From Macrosoma leucophasiata (Eukaryota > Arthropoda > Insecta > Lepidoptera > Hedylidae), in contig JAWQUS010000022.1 in the NCBI GenBank assembly GCA_036365455.1, positions 6,634,001 through 6,698,000 on the forward strand: a DNA stretch of 64,000 bases, written 5' to 3'. Shown here piece by piece: positions 31,262 to 41,837 of the stretch. The notes under the pieces were generated by a model, which had not been told where the DNA came from, did no database searches, and saw nothing but the letters and a program-made list of their open reading frames with translations. The stretch's first letter is position 1. The number at the start of each line of letters is the position of its first letter. A program made the translations under genes and the position numbers.

Positions 31262-31488
31262 TTTTTTTTTTTTATGTAACGGAAGTGGCAAACAAGCATG
31301 CAGATCACATTGATGTTAAGTGATGACTGCAGCCTATAGACACCCACACAAAGACCAAGGTCAAACTGCAGATGCGTTACCACTCCTGAGGCCTAAGGTA
31401 TTACGCCTCTGTGCCGGAAATTACAGGGCCGTACATTACCACCTGACCGGAACACGACAGTGTTAAACACTACCATTTAGCGGCAAGT
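31262..31488 (-). mobile_element. SINE-A, 5' end truncated
   Basis: T run, GGAAGTGGCAAACAAGCATG to CTACCATTTAGCGGCAAGTA. Confidence 0.8.
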
Positions 31489-31645
31489 ATGTCATCACTA
31501 AGTACAGTTTATGTAGATAATATTTGGTATTGTGTGAATGATTAAACTTGGACGTTTGGTTATGAAGTTATGATGAAATTAAAATATTACGATTTTTGCT
31601 GCACGGCCCGTCTATCTTAACTTCTAATCTAAATCTAAACTATTA

Positions 31646-31956
31646 CTGCCTCGGTAGCCTAGTGGTAGCAGGCCACTACTACTACGCTGAGGTTCTGGGT
31701 TCGATTCCCGGGTTGGGGGTTATCAGAGATAATGGTGTAAAGTCCTTTATCTCTGGTTCTATTGGGATTTTTCCATTTTCTGGAAATTTCCCAGTACCTC
31801 GAAGTTTGGTAATGTGCCCGGAGATGTCAACAGGCTCGCCACTTGTTACATGGGCCAAAACGTAACCGCCGAATCGTGGGTGTTTGCATGTATGCTTGAA
31901 TGCATGCATTTACCTCTGCCTACCCCTTCGGGGATTACAGGCGTGAAGTTACGTAC
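31646..31956 (+). mobile_element. SINE-B, full-length tRNA-derived copy
   Basis: The head CTGCCTCGGTAGCCTAGTGG (box A) and GGTTCTGGGTTCGATTCCCG (box B) form a tRNA-like start. The body continues TTTATCTCTGGTTCTATTGG and the end is CCTTCGGGGATTACAGGCGT plus GAAGTTACG. This is the reference copy for the family in this window. Confidence 0.85.
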
Positions 31957-31961
31957 GTCTA

Positions 31962-32317
31962 AACTATTATTTAAAGAGGTAATATTTTGTTTGTTTGTTT
32001 GTTTGGTTGTATCGAATAGGCTCAATAACTACTGGACCGATTTTTAAAATTATTTCATTATTCGAAAGCTACATTATCCATGGGTAACATAGGCTATATT
32101 TTATTTTGGAAAAAATAGGGTTCCGTAAGATATTTGGGTTTTTCAGACACAAGGTGTAAAAAATCAACCAGAAAAGTTACTTATTTTGCGTACGCTGCCT
32201 AGACTATAAAAGATATCGAGGAAGACTTTAGGCTATATCTATGTATAATCATCACGCTAAGACGAACAGGAGAGGGTAGGCAACATTGCACCGCGCGAAG
32301 CCGGGGCGGACCGCTAG
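31962..32317 (+). repeat. Helitron-like non-autonomous element
   Basis: AACTATTATTTAAAGAGGTA to GAAGCCGGGGCGGACCGCTAGT-type end. Immediately followed by another start (AATATTATAAAGAGGTAAAG, 32319) whose own end is at about 32860 after a CCCGGCAAACTTCG repeat insertion at 32460-32700. Confidence 0.5.
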
Positions 32318-33184
32318 TAATATTATAAAGAGGTAAAGTTTGTAACTTTGTTCGTTTGTTTGTAGGGGCTAATCTTCGTAAATACTGAACCGATTATGAA
32401 AATTCTTTCACAATCAGAAATGTACACTATTCAGGAGTGCTATACTCTATATTTTATTACTAGCTGACCCGGCAAACTTCGTATTACCTCACAATGAAAT
32501 AATGTGTCAAAGGTTTGATATTGTATAGGAAAATGAAATTGAATGAAGAGATTCCCATGGGAATGAGGGATTTTCCCGCACTAAAAGTAGCCTAAATGTT
32601 GGCCAGGCTTAGTATCTATACACCACAAAAAGTTTCGAATCCGTCCAGTATCTTCTTAGCCTGGACAAAGGGACAAACAGACAGACAAAAAATTTAAAAA
32701 TCATTGAAAAGTGTTCTTATAATATATTAACATGGCCCCCAATAGGTTTTTCGTAAATATATACAATGTACAGACACGCGGTTTTTACTGTTTTATTATA
32801 TGTATAGATGATAGTAGTAATGTAGGTAACATTGCATCCGTGCGAGGCCGGGGCGGGTCGTTAGTATATAATACAATGATAACAAATATATGCATCTCTG
32901 TCTTGCGGATCAATTGAAGCGTGAAGTTAGATGCAAATAGTTTAAAACCCCAATACCCCAGTCGACATCAGCAAGGAGCTCGCTTTCTACTGAGATTCCG
33001 CATGTGAGCAAATATCGGATGTTACGAAAGCGGCCGCGCCCGCGCCACGCCTGCCTCTGTAGGGATGCTTCTGTCATATATCGATAGATTCCTTTTTGAG
33101 TTTAAAATAGACTCTTACAGCCAACCCCGATATTGCGCCATCGATCGCGGATCGCATCAATCTATACCTACTTTGGGGCTGGCA

Positions 33185-33282
33185 GCGCGTTGGCAACTCC
33201 CCTGGTGTTGCAAATGTTCATAGGCGACGGTGACCACTTTCCTCAGGTGGCCCATCTGCTAGTCTGTCAAAGTACCTAAAGC
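33185..33282 (+). mobile_element. R1/jockey-like LINE 3' end
   Basis: GTTGGCAACTCCCCTGGTGT to GGTGGCCCATCTGCTAGTCT; the reverse of 19790-19890. Confidence 0.55.
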
Positions 33283-33291
33283 CAAAAAAAA

Positions 33292-33754
33292 ACTTGCGAG
33301 CTTTAAACTGGAATCACATAAACAGGGGGTTGTAAAATCAAATCATTATTAACAATGTTCATGGAATAACATTTTATTGGCTATCATTTTATTTTATTGG
33401 CTTTCAAGAAAAAAATTTTTTTCTACTTAAATTTTTGGAATTAGTACACACAGTACATACACAGGTCGAAATTGTGAAATCTAAAAGAATTGAATAAAAC
33501 GAAAAGGTACTAAAATTTTATGATTAAAGCATTTTTTTTTTCATTTTTCACACTCGGCTTTATATGGTTTCAGGACTGCCAAATAATATTTGGTTTTATT
33601 TAAAAAAAAAATTATTTTTGTTTTACGTTCCGTAACATAAGCTGAGATAGTTTTGGTTATGATATGAAAAGAGGTTATAATATAACACATTTTTTTTTCT
33701 TAAAAAGTTTTAAACAACCTTTGTTTAAGTGATTCCAGTTTAAAGCTCGCAAGT
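33292..33754. mobile_element. MITE-G, 463 bp, near-perfect TIRs
   Basis: ACTTGCGAGCTTTAAACTGG...AATCAC at the left is exactly mirrored at the right (33729-33754), with pairing extending a few bases further. The interior is AT-rich and non-coding. Confidence 0.8.
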
Positions 33755-33869
33755 GTAGATGGCAAACGATCTTTTGATCGATCTGTCAACATCCCAATAA
33801 AAGAGGTTAGGATCCCACTGCAGAATAATTTAGTTCATCCAGATGTGCCGCAAACCTAATTTTTATGCA

Positions 33870-34230
33870 TATAAGTCTGTTTTACTACATGAAAGAAATA
33901 AACCTTGTGTTGCTGAAAAGAAGTTTTATTGTTAGTTTTTTTTATACAGAGACTATTTTATGTAGGTAATATAAAACAATATGAACTCAAACCTGAAAAG
34001 AAGAAACGACAATGAAAGTTTATTCTTTCACTTATAAAACATAAAATAATATAATATTAAAATTTTCATTAATTATGCAATTGTCAATCAACTCGTATTT
34101 AAATCTGTCATCTGACATTCTGAATTCGTTTCTTCTTTAAAATCAGACAATTAAAAAGTTAAAAACTATAACCAAACTTCATGGTAAATAAACACACAGA
34201 GTGCGAAGAAAGAAATAGTATTTCTTTACA
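33870..34230 (-). repeat. 3' LTR
   Basis: 361 bp; starts TGTAAAGAAATAC and ends CAGACTTATA on the minus strand. Directly preceded by the purine tract. The inner end has the TG dinucleotide, but the outer end is TA rather than CA. Confidence 0.9.
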
Positions 34231-34267
34231 TCTCCCCCCATGGGGAAGAAAATTCACCCGTGAATTT

Positions 34268-37200
34268 TCACTCCAGTTCTCCATTTGATACTTGCACATT
34301 CTCATCCTCTGTTATCTGTACTGGAATTAGTTTTGTGATATGAAAAAGATTTGACTCTGTTTTTCTATGTCCTGTATCTATCTCGTAAATTGTATTAGAT
34401 TTCTTTTTAATTATTTTATATGGTCCAATTCTCAATTCATCTAGCTTTTTCCTATTTAGTTTATTCCCATTTTCTATATATACTAGATCTCCCACACTGA
34501 ATTCTCTTTGTTTTCTATTCCTATCATACCTCATTTTGTTATAGTAATGTGATTTCAAGGTATTATTAAGCGCTGTTTTCTTATCTCCGATCCAGTCACT
34601 ATTTATACCTCCTTGTTGTAGTTCTTTTGGTAAAACTTTAACATCTGTTCCGTATAGCAAATAACATGGTGCATAGCCAGTTACTGAGTGGTTAGTCTGA
34701 TTGTACTTTTCTACACATTCATGTGCTATTGTAGTCCACGCTCTGTTTTCTCCATCTTCATTGATTTTGCATCTAATTTTGTTAACTATCGTTTGATTCA
34801 ACCTTTCATTTAGGCCATTAGAAAACGGTGCATTCACTGCTGTAAAAATTATTGTTATTTGTTTGTCAGTAAGGAATTTCTTGAATTCTTTAGAGTTTAT
34901 TCCAGGATACTGGTCGGTAAGGAGCATCCCAATCTCTTCGGTTTCAGCGACCTTATTTATTAGCTTTATAAAGTCATGTGCACCCTGGGTTTTTGATGTT
35001 ATAATAAATGCATATCTAGTGAAGTGGTCCACTAAAAGATGTATGTATTTCTTGGTTGATCTAGAACCACCAAAACCTCCAATTGTGTCTATTGATACTA
35101 TTTCAAAGGGTCTTGTCGCTGGGCCTAAATATGACATTAATCCGTATTTGTGTTGTCCTCTTGTTTTGTTTTTTATGCAAATTTCACAATTCCTACAAAC
35201 ATTTTTAATATTTTTCGTTAAATTTTTTGTTGCGTACAGTGAACTAATAGTCGTTAGCATTTGTCCCACTCCAATGTGACATAGATCTTCATGTATTCGC
35301 TTTATAAATTTAATACTGAATTCTTCTGTTATTATTATTTTCTCTTTGTTCCTAATTCTTTTGAAGTATAAATTGTGTTTTTTGATTATTCTATTATTGT
35401 TTCTCTGTATTTCTTTATTTTGATTCTGATCTATTACAATATCTTCTAATGTAATTAAGTTCACAACTTTCAGTTGTTCTTCTAGATTATCCTCTGGTTC
35501 TAATACAGGATTCCGACTTAAACAGTCCGCTTCTAAATTATCTTTTCCAGGGGAATATATGATTTTAAAATCATATTGTGAAAGGTAATAAGTCAAATCA
35601 CCTAGTTCTTCGTCTGTTCTAGCTTTTAAGTTCATGTTTTCTAATGGTTTATGGTCTGTGTAGACTGTAAACGATTTACCTATCAGCCAGTACTGCCAAT
35701 ATCTTAGTGCTTCTTTAATAGCTAAGCATTCTAAATATATTGCCTTTTTCTTCTTTTGCGCCCCATTCAGTTTTTTGGAAAAATAGGCTACTGGTTTTTC
35801 TTTACCATCTAGTTGTACTTGTTTTAAAATCGCTCCAACACCCAGCAGAGAACCATCAGTATAAATATTTATTGGTAGATTTTGATCATAAATTTCTAGT
35901 ATTGGCTGTGAACACAAGAGACTCTTTATTTTTTCAAACGCATTTTGACATTCTTCAGACCAAACAAACTTTTGATTTTTTCTTAGCAAATTATGTAATG
36001 GGTCAAGAATTATTGCGCTCCTTGGTATATATTTATGGTAAAAGTTTACTTTTCCCAAAAATTGTCGAATATTCTTCTGGGTTTTTGGTACTGGAAATTC
36101 TTTTATCGAAATGAGATTGTCCTTCAGTGGTTGGATAGAATTATATTGAATGATATGTCCCAGGTATTTTACCGAATCTGATGCAAATGTACATTTTATA
36201 AATTTTAGTCGAAATCCTTCCGTTTGAATTGCTTCTAGTAACTGTTTCAAGTGACTTATGTGTTCATCAAATGAGTTTGAAAATATCAGGATGTCATCTA
36301 TATAATTGACAGCAAAATCGGTTAGTTTATATTTTCTAAGTATGTTACACAATATTCTTTGAAATATTGCTGGAGCAGTCTTCAAACCAAATGGTAGGCA
36401 AGTCCATTGAAAGTGTCCCTCTTGAGTTACAAACCCTATCTTCTTCTTGTCCTCTACTCGTAGAGGTATAGACCAAAAAGCTGAATTAACGTCTAAGCTT
36501 GTAAAAAATTTGCAATTTCTTGTTTTTGTCATTAAATCGTCAATTAATGGGAAGGGTTGAGCCTGAGGAACTATAATTTTATTTAAATCCCTGAAGTCTA
36601 TACAGAACCTTGATTTTTTATTTTCTTCCTTTTTAAATGTCAAAGTTACTGGTGCTGCGAATGGACTATAAGATTCTTCTATAAGCGCATTATCCAATAA
36701 TTTGGCTATTTGTTCTGCTATCTCTTTTTTGTCTTCTATAGTGCATCTGTATGGCCTCTTGCTGCAGTATTTATCCATTAATAAATCTATTCTTGCTTCA
36801 TATCCTTTAACCATTCCCACGTCATACTTGTTTTTGGCAAAAACTGATTGATATTGTTGTATTAGCTTATTTATTTCTTCCCTTTTATCATCATCTAAAT
36901 GACCAACCTTTATTTCAAATTTCTCTTCTTTGATATGTTCATTAAAATTAATTTTGTTTTCGTTTTCATATTTATTACCTTCATTTTCACCTTCGTCTAT
37001 CTTTTTCTCCATTTTTTTACTATTCTTTTCATGTAAGTATTGTTTCTGAGTTATTTTGAACTCCTCATTTTGTACTAGCTTGTATTTCTTTATCATATCT
37101 AATCCTATTAAGAAATCATATCTGAATTTGTGTTCGTCAATGATGTACACATCTACATTTTCTTCTATTTCAAAAATTTTTATTTTTAAATTTGTCAAAC

Positions 37201-37378
37201 CACTTGTTTTTTGGACACCATTAATTGTTACTATATTTTCTTCATTCGAGATATGTCCTTTTGTATTTAGTTTTAGTAATTTGGAATTAATTAGAGATAC
37301 ATTTGAACCTGAATCGTATACTCCATAAATTTCTAATTCATTAATTAACAGTAGTTTGATCTTAATTAATGGTGTCAC
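34268..37378 (-). CDS. pol: pol polyprotein (protease, RT, RNase H, integrase)
   Basis: About 1036 residues, no internal stop. Protease: DSGSNVSLI at residues 22-30. Reverse transcriptase: about 200-410, with FRDLN, LPFGLKTAPA and the YIDD catalytic box at 359-362. RNase H: about 500-615 (YTDGS, YLECLAIKEAL, TDHKPLE). Integrase: HEDLCH and CRNCEIC zinc motif at about 690-740, then catalytic D, D, E in SIDTIG, LLTDQYPG and NERLNQ. The nominal first codon is GTG. The protein is more likely made by a -1 frameshift from gag, because the frame is open back through the slippery site at 37384-37390. Confidence 0.92.
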   Translation of the reverse strand: MTPLIKIKLLLINELEIYGVYDSGSNVSLINSKLLKLNTKGHISNEENIVTINGVQKTSGLTNLKIKIFEIEENVDVYIIDEHKFRYDFLIGLDMIKKYKLVQNEEFKITQKQYLHEKNSKKMEKKIDEGENEGNKYENENKINFNEHIKEEKFEIKVGHLDDDKREEINKLIQQYQSVFAKNKYDVGMVKGYEARIDLLMDKYCSKRPYRCTIEDKKEIAEQIAKLLDNALIEESYSPFAAPVTLTFKKEENKKSRFCIDFRDLNKIIVPQAQPFPLIDDLMTKTRNCKFFTSLDVNSAFWSIPLRVEDKKKIGFVTQEGHFQWTCLPFGLKTAPAIFQRILCNILRKYKLTDFAVNYIDDILIFSNSFDEHISHLKQLLEAIQTEGFRLKFIKCTFASDSVKYLGHIIQYNSIQPLKDNLISIKEFPVPKTQKNIRQFLGKVNFYHKYIPRSAIILDPLHNLLRKNQKFVWSEECQNAFEKIKSLLCSQPILEIYDQNLPINIYTDGSLLGVGAILKQVQLDGKEKPVAYFSKKLNGAQKKKKAIYLECLAIKEALRYWQYWLIGKSFTVYTDHKPLENMNLKARTDEELGDLTYYLSQYDFKIIYSPGKDNLEADCLSRNPVLEPEDNLEEQLKVVNLITLEDIVIDQNQNKEIQRNNNRIIKKHNLYFKRIRNKEKIIITEEFSIKFIKRIHEDLCHIGVGQMLTTISSLYATKNLTKNIKNVCRNCEICIKNKTRGQHKYGLMSYLGPATRPFEIVSIDTIGGFGGSRSTKKYIHLLVDHFTRYAFIITSKTQGAHDFIKLINKVAETEEIGMLLTDQYPGINSKEFKKFLTDKQITIIFTAVNAPFSNGLNERLNQTIVNKIRCKINEDGENRAWTTIAHECVEKYNQTNHSVTGYAPCYLLYGTDVKVLPKELQQGGINSDWIGDKKTALNNTLKSHYYNKMRYDRNRKQREFSVGDLVYIENGNKLNRKKLDELRIGPYKIIKKKSNTIYEIDTGHRKTESNLFHITKLIPVQITEDENVQVSNGELE

Positions 37379-37380
37379 TA

Positions 37381-38517
37381 CTAGTTTTTTTGTACTGTTT
37401 CATTTAACTCTGCTTCAATCACTGAATTATTTACATGTTTAATATATCTTTCATTTAATTTATCATCTTCTCTAACTCTAAACCAGCATGTAGCTTCGGA
37501 ATGATAGCGAACCCCTTTATTTAATTTTACGCATATTTTGCATGGATAACGTCCTTCATTTGTAATATTTATCCTTTGATTTTCATACTTTCTGTACGTT
37601 CCATTTCTATTTTTATTTACCAAATGTTCATACTTTCTCACCTCATTGAATAAACATACTATATCGTTCATTGCTTCTCTATTTATCTTCTCTAATACAA
37701 AACCTGGCAAACCTACCGCTATCAGATCCACCAGTGTACCTGTATCAATTGAATTTCTCATGTCCAATAAAAGTTTTTCCTTTTTAATGGCATAGTCCAC
37801 TAATGAACCATCCTTATATTTAAATAACAATGCATAGGTCACTTGGTTCCAGTTTTGGTTTGCAAATGACTCACACAACTTTTCTTTCCAAACTATCCAC
37901 TCTGAGTTGAGTGTTAATTTTATAATCATTGAGTTGTACCAATCAACACAACTTTTATCCATAAATAGTCGGAGAATCTCAATTTTTTGTTCATCTTTCA
38001 TAATACCGAAGCGAGAACATTCTCTCTCAAAAATGTCAATCCATTGCCTTGCATTCGAGTTTTTGCTCGTAAATTTCTCAATCACAAACTTCTCTGCGAC
38101 ATATTTCAGATTCTGTTTTTTTAAATCATGTGTATTTTCTATTAACTTTGTAAACATTTCTTCCAATGAATTCGAATCTCTAATTTGTTCTTCAGATGCT
38201 CGGTTATGTTCAATTTCCTCCAGATATTGTTCTCCAAATTGTAAGTTACCATCAGCATCTATGTAAATTTCTCGTAATTTATCTGTCATAGTTATCCAAA
38301 CTCTTCGTGTCTGATGTCTTTTCTTTAAACTATTTTTTACTTTGTTGTACACGGCTGTCTCAATTAATTCTTCGTGAAATCCAACAGACTGTAATTCCTC
38401 TGGTATAGCAAATTTTTTTTCATCTTTAGTTGTGATTGAGGTTACACAACAAATATTAGATTTTCCATCATTCGCCGGTAAAATCGTGAATTCAAAACGT
38501 AACTGCTCCATTTGCAT
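37381..38517 (-). CDS. gag: gag polyprotein
   Basis: 378 residues from ATG at 38517, only 25 nt after the 5' LTR. The middle part (ARQWIDIFERECSRFGI, LRLFMDKSCVDWYNS, LFKYKDGSLVDYAIKKE) is the standard retrotransposon capsid pattern. Near the C-terminus CKICVKLNKGVRYHSEATC is a C-x2-C-x9-H-x4-C motif, longer in the middle than the common C-x2-C-x4-H-x4-C knuckle. It ends in AAC TAG within the frameshift signal. Confidence 0.88.
   Translation of the reverse strand: MQMEQLRFEFTILPANDGKSNICCVTSITTKDEKKFAIPEELQSVGFHEELIETAVYNKVKNSLKKRHQTRRVWITMTDKLREIYIDADGNLQFGEQYLEEIEHNRASEEQIRDSNSLEEMFTKLIENTHDLKKQNLKYVAEKFVIEKFTSKNSNARQWIDIFERECSRFGIMKDEQKIEILRLFMDKSCVDWYNSMIIKLTLNSEWIVWKEKLCESFANQNWNQVTYALLFKYKDGSLVDYAIKKEKLLLDMRNSIDTGTLVDLIAVGLPGFVLEKINREAMNDIVCLFNEVRKYEHLVNKNRNGTYRKYENQRINITNEGRYPCKICVKLNKGVRYHSEATCWFRVREDDKLNERYIKHVNNSVIEAELNETVQKN
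37384..37390 (-). promoter_or_regulatory. Slippery heptamer for -1 ribosomal frameshift
   Basis: Minus strand A AAA AAC, in the gag frame and directly followed by TAG (37383-37381). A -1 slip continues CTA GTA GTG ACA into pol. It is the canonical X-XXY-YYZ form. I have not modelled a downstream stimulatory structure. Confidence 0.8.
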
Positions 38518-38542
38518 CTTTTTATAAACAAAATTGTCGTTT

Positions 38543-38903
38543 TATAAGTCTGTTTTACTACATGAAAGAAATAAACCTTGTGTTGCTGAAAAGAAGTTTT
38601 ATTGTTAGTTTTTTTTATACAGAGACTATTTTATGTAGGTAATATAAAACAATATGAACTCAAACCTGAAAAGAAGAAACGACAATGAAAGTTTATTCTT
38701 TCACTTATAAAACATAAAATAATATAATATTAAAATTTTCATTAATTATGCAATTGTCAATCAACTCGTATTTAAATCTGTCATCTGACATTCTGAATTC
38801 GTTTCTTCTTTAAAATCAGACAATTAAAAAGTTAAAAACTATAACCAAACTTCATGGTAAATAAACACACAGAGTGCGAAGAAAGAAATAGTATTTCTTT
38901 ACA
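38543..38903 (-). repeat. 5' LTR
   Basis: Same 361 bp as the 3' LTR. The 25-nt leader after it, AAACGACAATTTTGTTTATA and AAAAG, has no TGG-type tRNA primer-binding site that I can see. Confidence 0.9.
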
Positions 38904-38907
38904 TGCA

Positions 38908-39311
38908 TATTTATAATCTAAAGTTTCTAGACTTTCTAGAAAATATGTATCCACTAGGTTGCCAATCAAAATTTGGTAATTTTCAAATCAAATTGTTTAG
39001 TATTCAAGCAAAGCAACGCGAGATAAATCTTTATAAGTAGTTTTGTTTTAATTATATACATGTTTTAAAGTCATAAATGGGCAAGTTCTAATGAAAACTT
39101 ATTAATTTCTAATCATTTATCGATATTTTTCAGTAGATACCCCATCTCTATACACCAGTAGCGTGTAGTGCATTCGTGTGTAAAAACTTAATTCGTATTG
39201 CACAGATACATATGCATGATATTACCCATGTCGGTTTTACTTTTATGGTTTATTGAGTAAAAGTGTTAACGGTGATAGAACCCCTGATCTTCTCGTGTTG
39301 CTCGACGCAGG
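38908..39311. other. No recognised feature
   Basis: AT-rich intron sequence between the LTR element and a LINE fragment. The small palindrome CTAGACTTTCTAG is near 38927. Confidence 0.4.
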
Positions 39312-39314
39312 ATG

Positions 39315-39660
39315 CTGCTGCCCATCCCACTTTATTGTATTTACTGCCTATTGGAATGGTTTGTCCGCCTGACTGACAAATCATCATCCCTCCCTCGGCA
39401 CGTGAAGCGTAGCAGAGGCGGGGGTGGCTCGGGGGTCGAGGATTTCCTCATTCCTCGGGCCTATCTGCTTCCGAAGCATCGGGGCGTGGTCGTTAACGGG
39501 ATGCTGCCACGCAGGGAAAACTAGCTGAGGGAGGCCATATACCTTTTTTTTTTCTTTTTTTTGTGAGATTTTTAACCTTTTTTATGTATTTTTTTTGGGA
39601 ATATTCTTTTCTCTCTTTCAGCTATTCCCCCGCGCGCCGCTTACAAATTGGTTAAAGCGT
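39315..39660 (-). mobile_element. 3' end of the jockey-like LINE, second copy
   Basis: Inverted relative to 45795-46115. Shared words are CATCATCCCTCCCTC, TGAAGCG, TCCTCGGGC, an interrupted T run, and CAGCTATTCC-CCGCGCGCCG. Confidence 0.7.
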
Positions 39661-39988
39661 TTGACCGCCATTGTTCGATTGACTAATGGCCGGTTTCTGA
39701 GGCATTTTTATCGGCAGTTTATCTATTCGTTAACGCTATTGGCTCGATAACTTACAAAAGAGCAATTTCTGAACAATGTGTTGTACGTTAAACTCCGTTT
39801 AAACTAAGTTTTACTTAACCGGTCAATAGGTGCCGTTTATCGATTAAATAACTTTATCTGTCGTTTATTTTAGGTTATATAGTTAAATAATTGTGAGTAA
39901 AGACGAAAATAGTTATCAGTTATTAAATCTAAACTAGTATTAGGGACATAAAAATTGAATAATAGGTAATTACTAGCAAAATGAATAC

Positions 39989-40790
39989 TTAGTGATTGGT
40001 TGTGTGGACGGATCGCATATACCAATTCAATCTCCTGGAGGCGAACAAGCGGAACTTTTTAGAAACAGAAAAGGTTTTTTTCTATAAATGTACAGGTTGT
40101 ATGCGATGCAAAATAATTATATATAGATACTCGTTGACATGGCTCCACCCATGACAGCGCAGTATACCATAATTCATTTATGATATAATAGATGGTCATC
40201 TTCTGGGAGACAGTGCTTATCCTTGAGGTAGGTATATATTGACACCATTTTTAAATTTCAGTACAACTGCGGAAAAAAAAGTATAATAATGGCAACCCAT
40301 TATACGTCCCACTGCTGGGCACGAGTCTCTCCCCTTTTTGGGGGGAGGCCTGGAGCTTACTCCACCACGCTGCTCCAATGCGGATTGGTGGAGGTGGGTG
40401 GGTTAGTGGCCAACCCGCTGTCGGATATTTTCAAACCGCCCATAAGGCCTCCGACAAGGTTTAACGACTGCTATCTATCGATAGCAACCGGGACCGACGG
40501 CTTAACGTGCCCTCCGAAGCACGGAAACGCGCATTTAATTTGCCACTAGCGGTCACCCATCATACTACCCGACCGCTTACGATCTACACCAGCCGCTGGG
40601 CCATGGGCGCTTTAAAAAAAAAAGTATAATAAAGCTCAAATAAGGACCAAAAATACAGTGGAAAGGACATTTGCAGTGTGACTCTTTCACACTTCAGATT
40701 TCCTTGCCTTTCTCAAAAATTAAGGTTAAAATTAGATCACAGCTGTAATTGTAGCAACTGTTGTAGGTACTACACAATACTGCTCTACAG
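39989..40790 (+). pseudogene. Harbinger transposase relic (HARBI1-like nuclease)
   Basis: Frames read GCVDGSHIPIQSPGGEQAEL, FRNRKGFFS, NVQVVCDAK and HLLGDSAYP before the insertion, then AQIRTKNTVERTFAV and KLRLKLD, IVATVV after it. DG-x-HIPI, FRNRKG-x-xS-x-N-x-Q and N-x-VER are hallmark DDE blocks of Harbinger/HARBI1. Frameshifts and stops make it inactive. Confidence 0.8.
40289..40612 (+). mobile_element. TCCCACTGCTGGGC retroelement tail
   Basis: ATGGCAACCCATTATACGTC, CCCACTGCTGGGCACGAGTC and GCATTTAATTTGCCACTAGC to CCATGGGCGC. Copies are at 46325-46447, 49548-49917 and 63416-63457. The class is uncertain, probably a LINE 3' end. Confidence 0.6.
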
Positions 40791-41351
40791 AAAAATGATA
40801 GCATGTCAGGCAATTTTATTCCAGAAGTGAATATTTCTCCAGAACAAATAGTTGGAACTTGGAAATTTCAAACACATTGTACATAGTTCTTGAAAAAAAA
40901 AACCGCAGTCCTTTGAAAGAAACCAGTTTCGTCAAACGTTGGTGGGTCAATATTTTAGCTCGGTAAAGTTTTTCTATATTGTGTCATAAAGCTATATTGT
41001 CATAAAAAAATTTGTTGCTTAATAAAGGAAAATACAATAAAAAGAATAAAATATACTATTTTATTATATTTTAAATTAAATTATAGAAAAAAGTTATTTA
41101 ACACGGTGTCGTTTTCTATAATAATATGCACTCTAAAATTACGAGATGCTTTTTATGTGTAATCTCTTTTTATAGAAATTGAATTATTCTTTTTTGACAT
41201 GGCAATTGTGTCTGGGCGCCGGTGGCCTTACGTTCCTTGACAGGTACATGATAAGAAAAGTACAAAGTTAATTTTAAAGTGCATATCTTAAACAGCGCCA
41301 TCCAGGGGCAGCTAAAGTAACTGCTTATTGGTTCGATAGTTGTGGAACGTT

Positions 41352-41643
41352 TTTTTTTTTTTTATGTTATAAAAGTGCCAAACAAGCGTGCAGTTCACAT
41401 TGATGTTAAGTGATGACTGCAGCCTATAGACACCCACACAATGACCAGAGGTCAAAATGCAAATGCGCTGCCACTCCTGAGGCATTAGGTGTTATGCCTC
41501 TGTGCCGGAAATTACAGAGCCGTACATTACCACCTTACCGGAACACGATAGTGCTGAACACTACCATTTAACGGCAAGTATATTAGGTAATGCGGTGGTG
41601 CCTACGCCCGCGAGCTCCGTCACTGGAGCTCTACCACCAGTAA
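41352..41643 (-). mobile_element. SINE-A, full-length copy inside Harbinger
   Basis: T run, AAAGTGCCAAACAAGCGTGC to GAGCTCTACCACCAGTAAAA. Confidence 0.85.
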
Positions 41644-41837
41644 AATGATGCGATAAGTATTCAGAAACGCATTGATAGATAAACGGCGTTTAACTTACAC
41701 ATAACTTTATTGAATCAATAACTAATGAGAACATAACTATTTGCTTCAGAAACCTGTGCACTAGCGGGAAAATTCTTCTACAGTTGTAAGTGGTGGTTCG
41801 TTACGTCCCGAAACCTAGTTATAGGACGTTGCTTATT

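Larger units (their letters stand above)
33870..38903 (-). mobile_element. Complete Ty3/gypsy-type LTR retrotransposon, 5034 bp
   Basis: Two direct LTRs of 361 bp (33870-34230, 38543-38903) read identical by eye. The 4-bp target duplication TGCA is at 33866-33869 and 38904-38907. Transcription runs on the minus strand: 5' LTR 38903-38543, gag, pol, purine tract GGGGGGAGA at about 34239-34231, then the 3' LTR starting TGTAAAG. There is no env frame. Domain order protease-RT-RNase H-integrase places it with Ty3/gypsy (Metaviridae). Identical LTRs plus open gag and pol point to a recent insertion. It sits in the long intron of the KLF-like gene, antisense to it. Confidence 0.93.
39684..41757 (+). 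mobile_element. PIF/Harbinger transposon, decayed
   Basis: Left end ATGGCCGGTTTCTGAGGCAT and right end GCTTCAGAAACCTGTGCA are partly inverted, and CTA lies outside both (39681-39683 and 41758-41760). It contains transposase pieces (39989-40790), an inserted retroelement tail (40289-40612) and a SINE-A (41352-41643). PIF/Harbinger elements make 3-bp duplications. The stretch 40790-41350 holds nothing recognisable. Confidence 0.6.

Noticed and set aside
34863..37328. Several + strand open frames of 90-138 codons
   Set aside because: They are antisense to gag/pol, which has clear domain motifs on the minus strand.
33870..38903. Possible endogenous errantivirus with env
   Set aside because: No third open frame is present between pol and the 3' LTR; pol ends about 30 bp before the purine tract.
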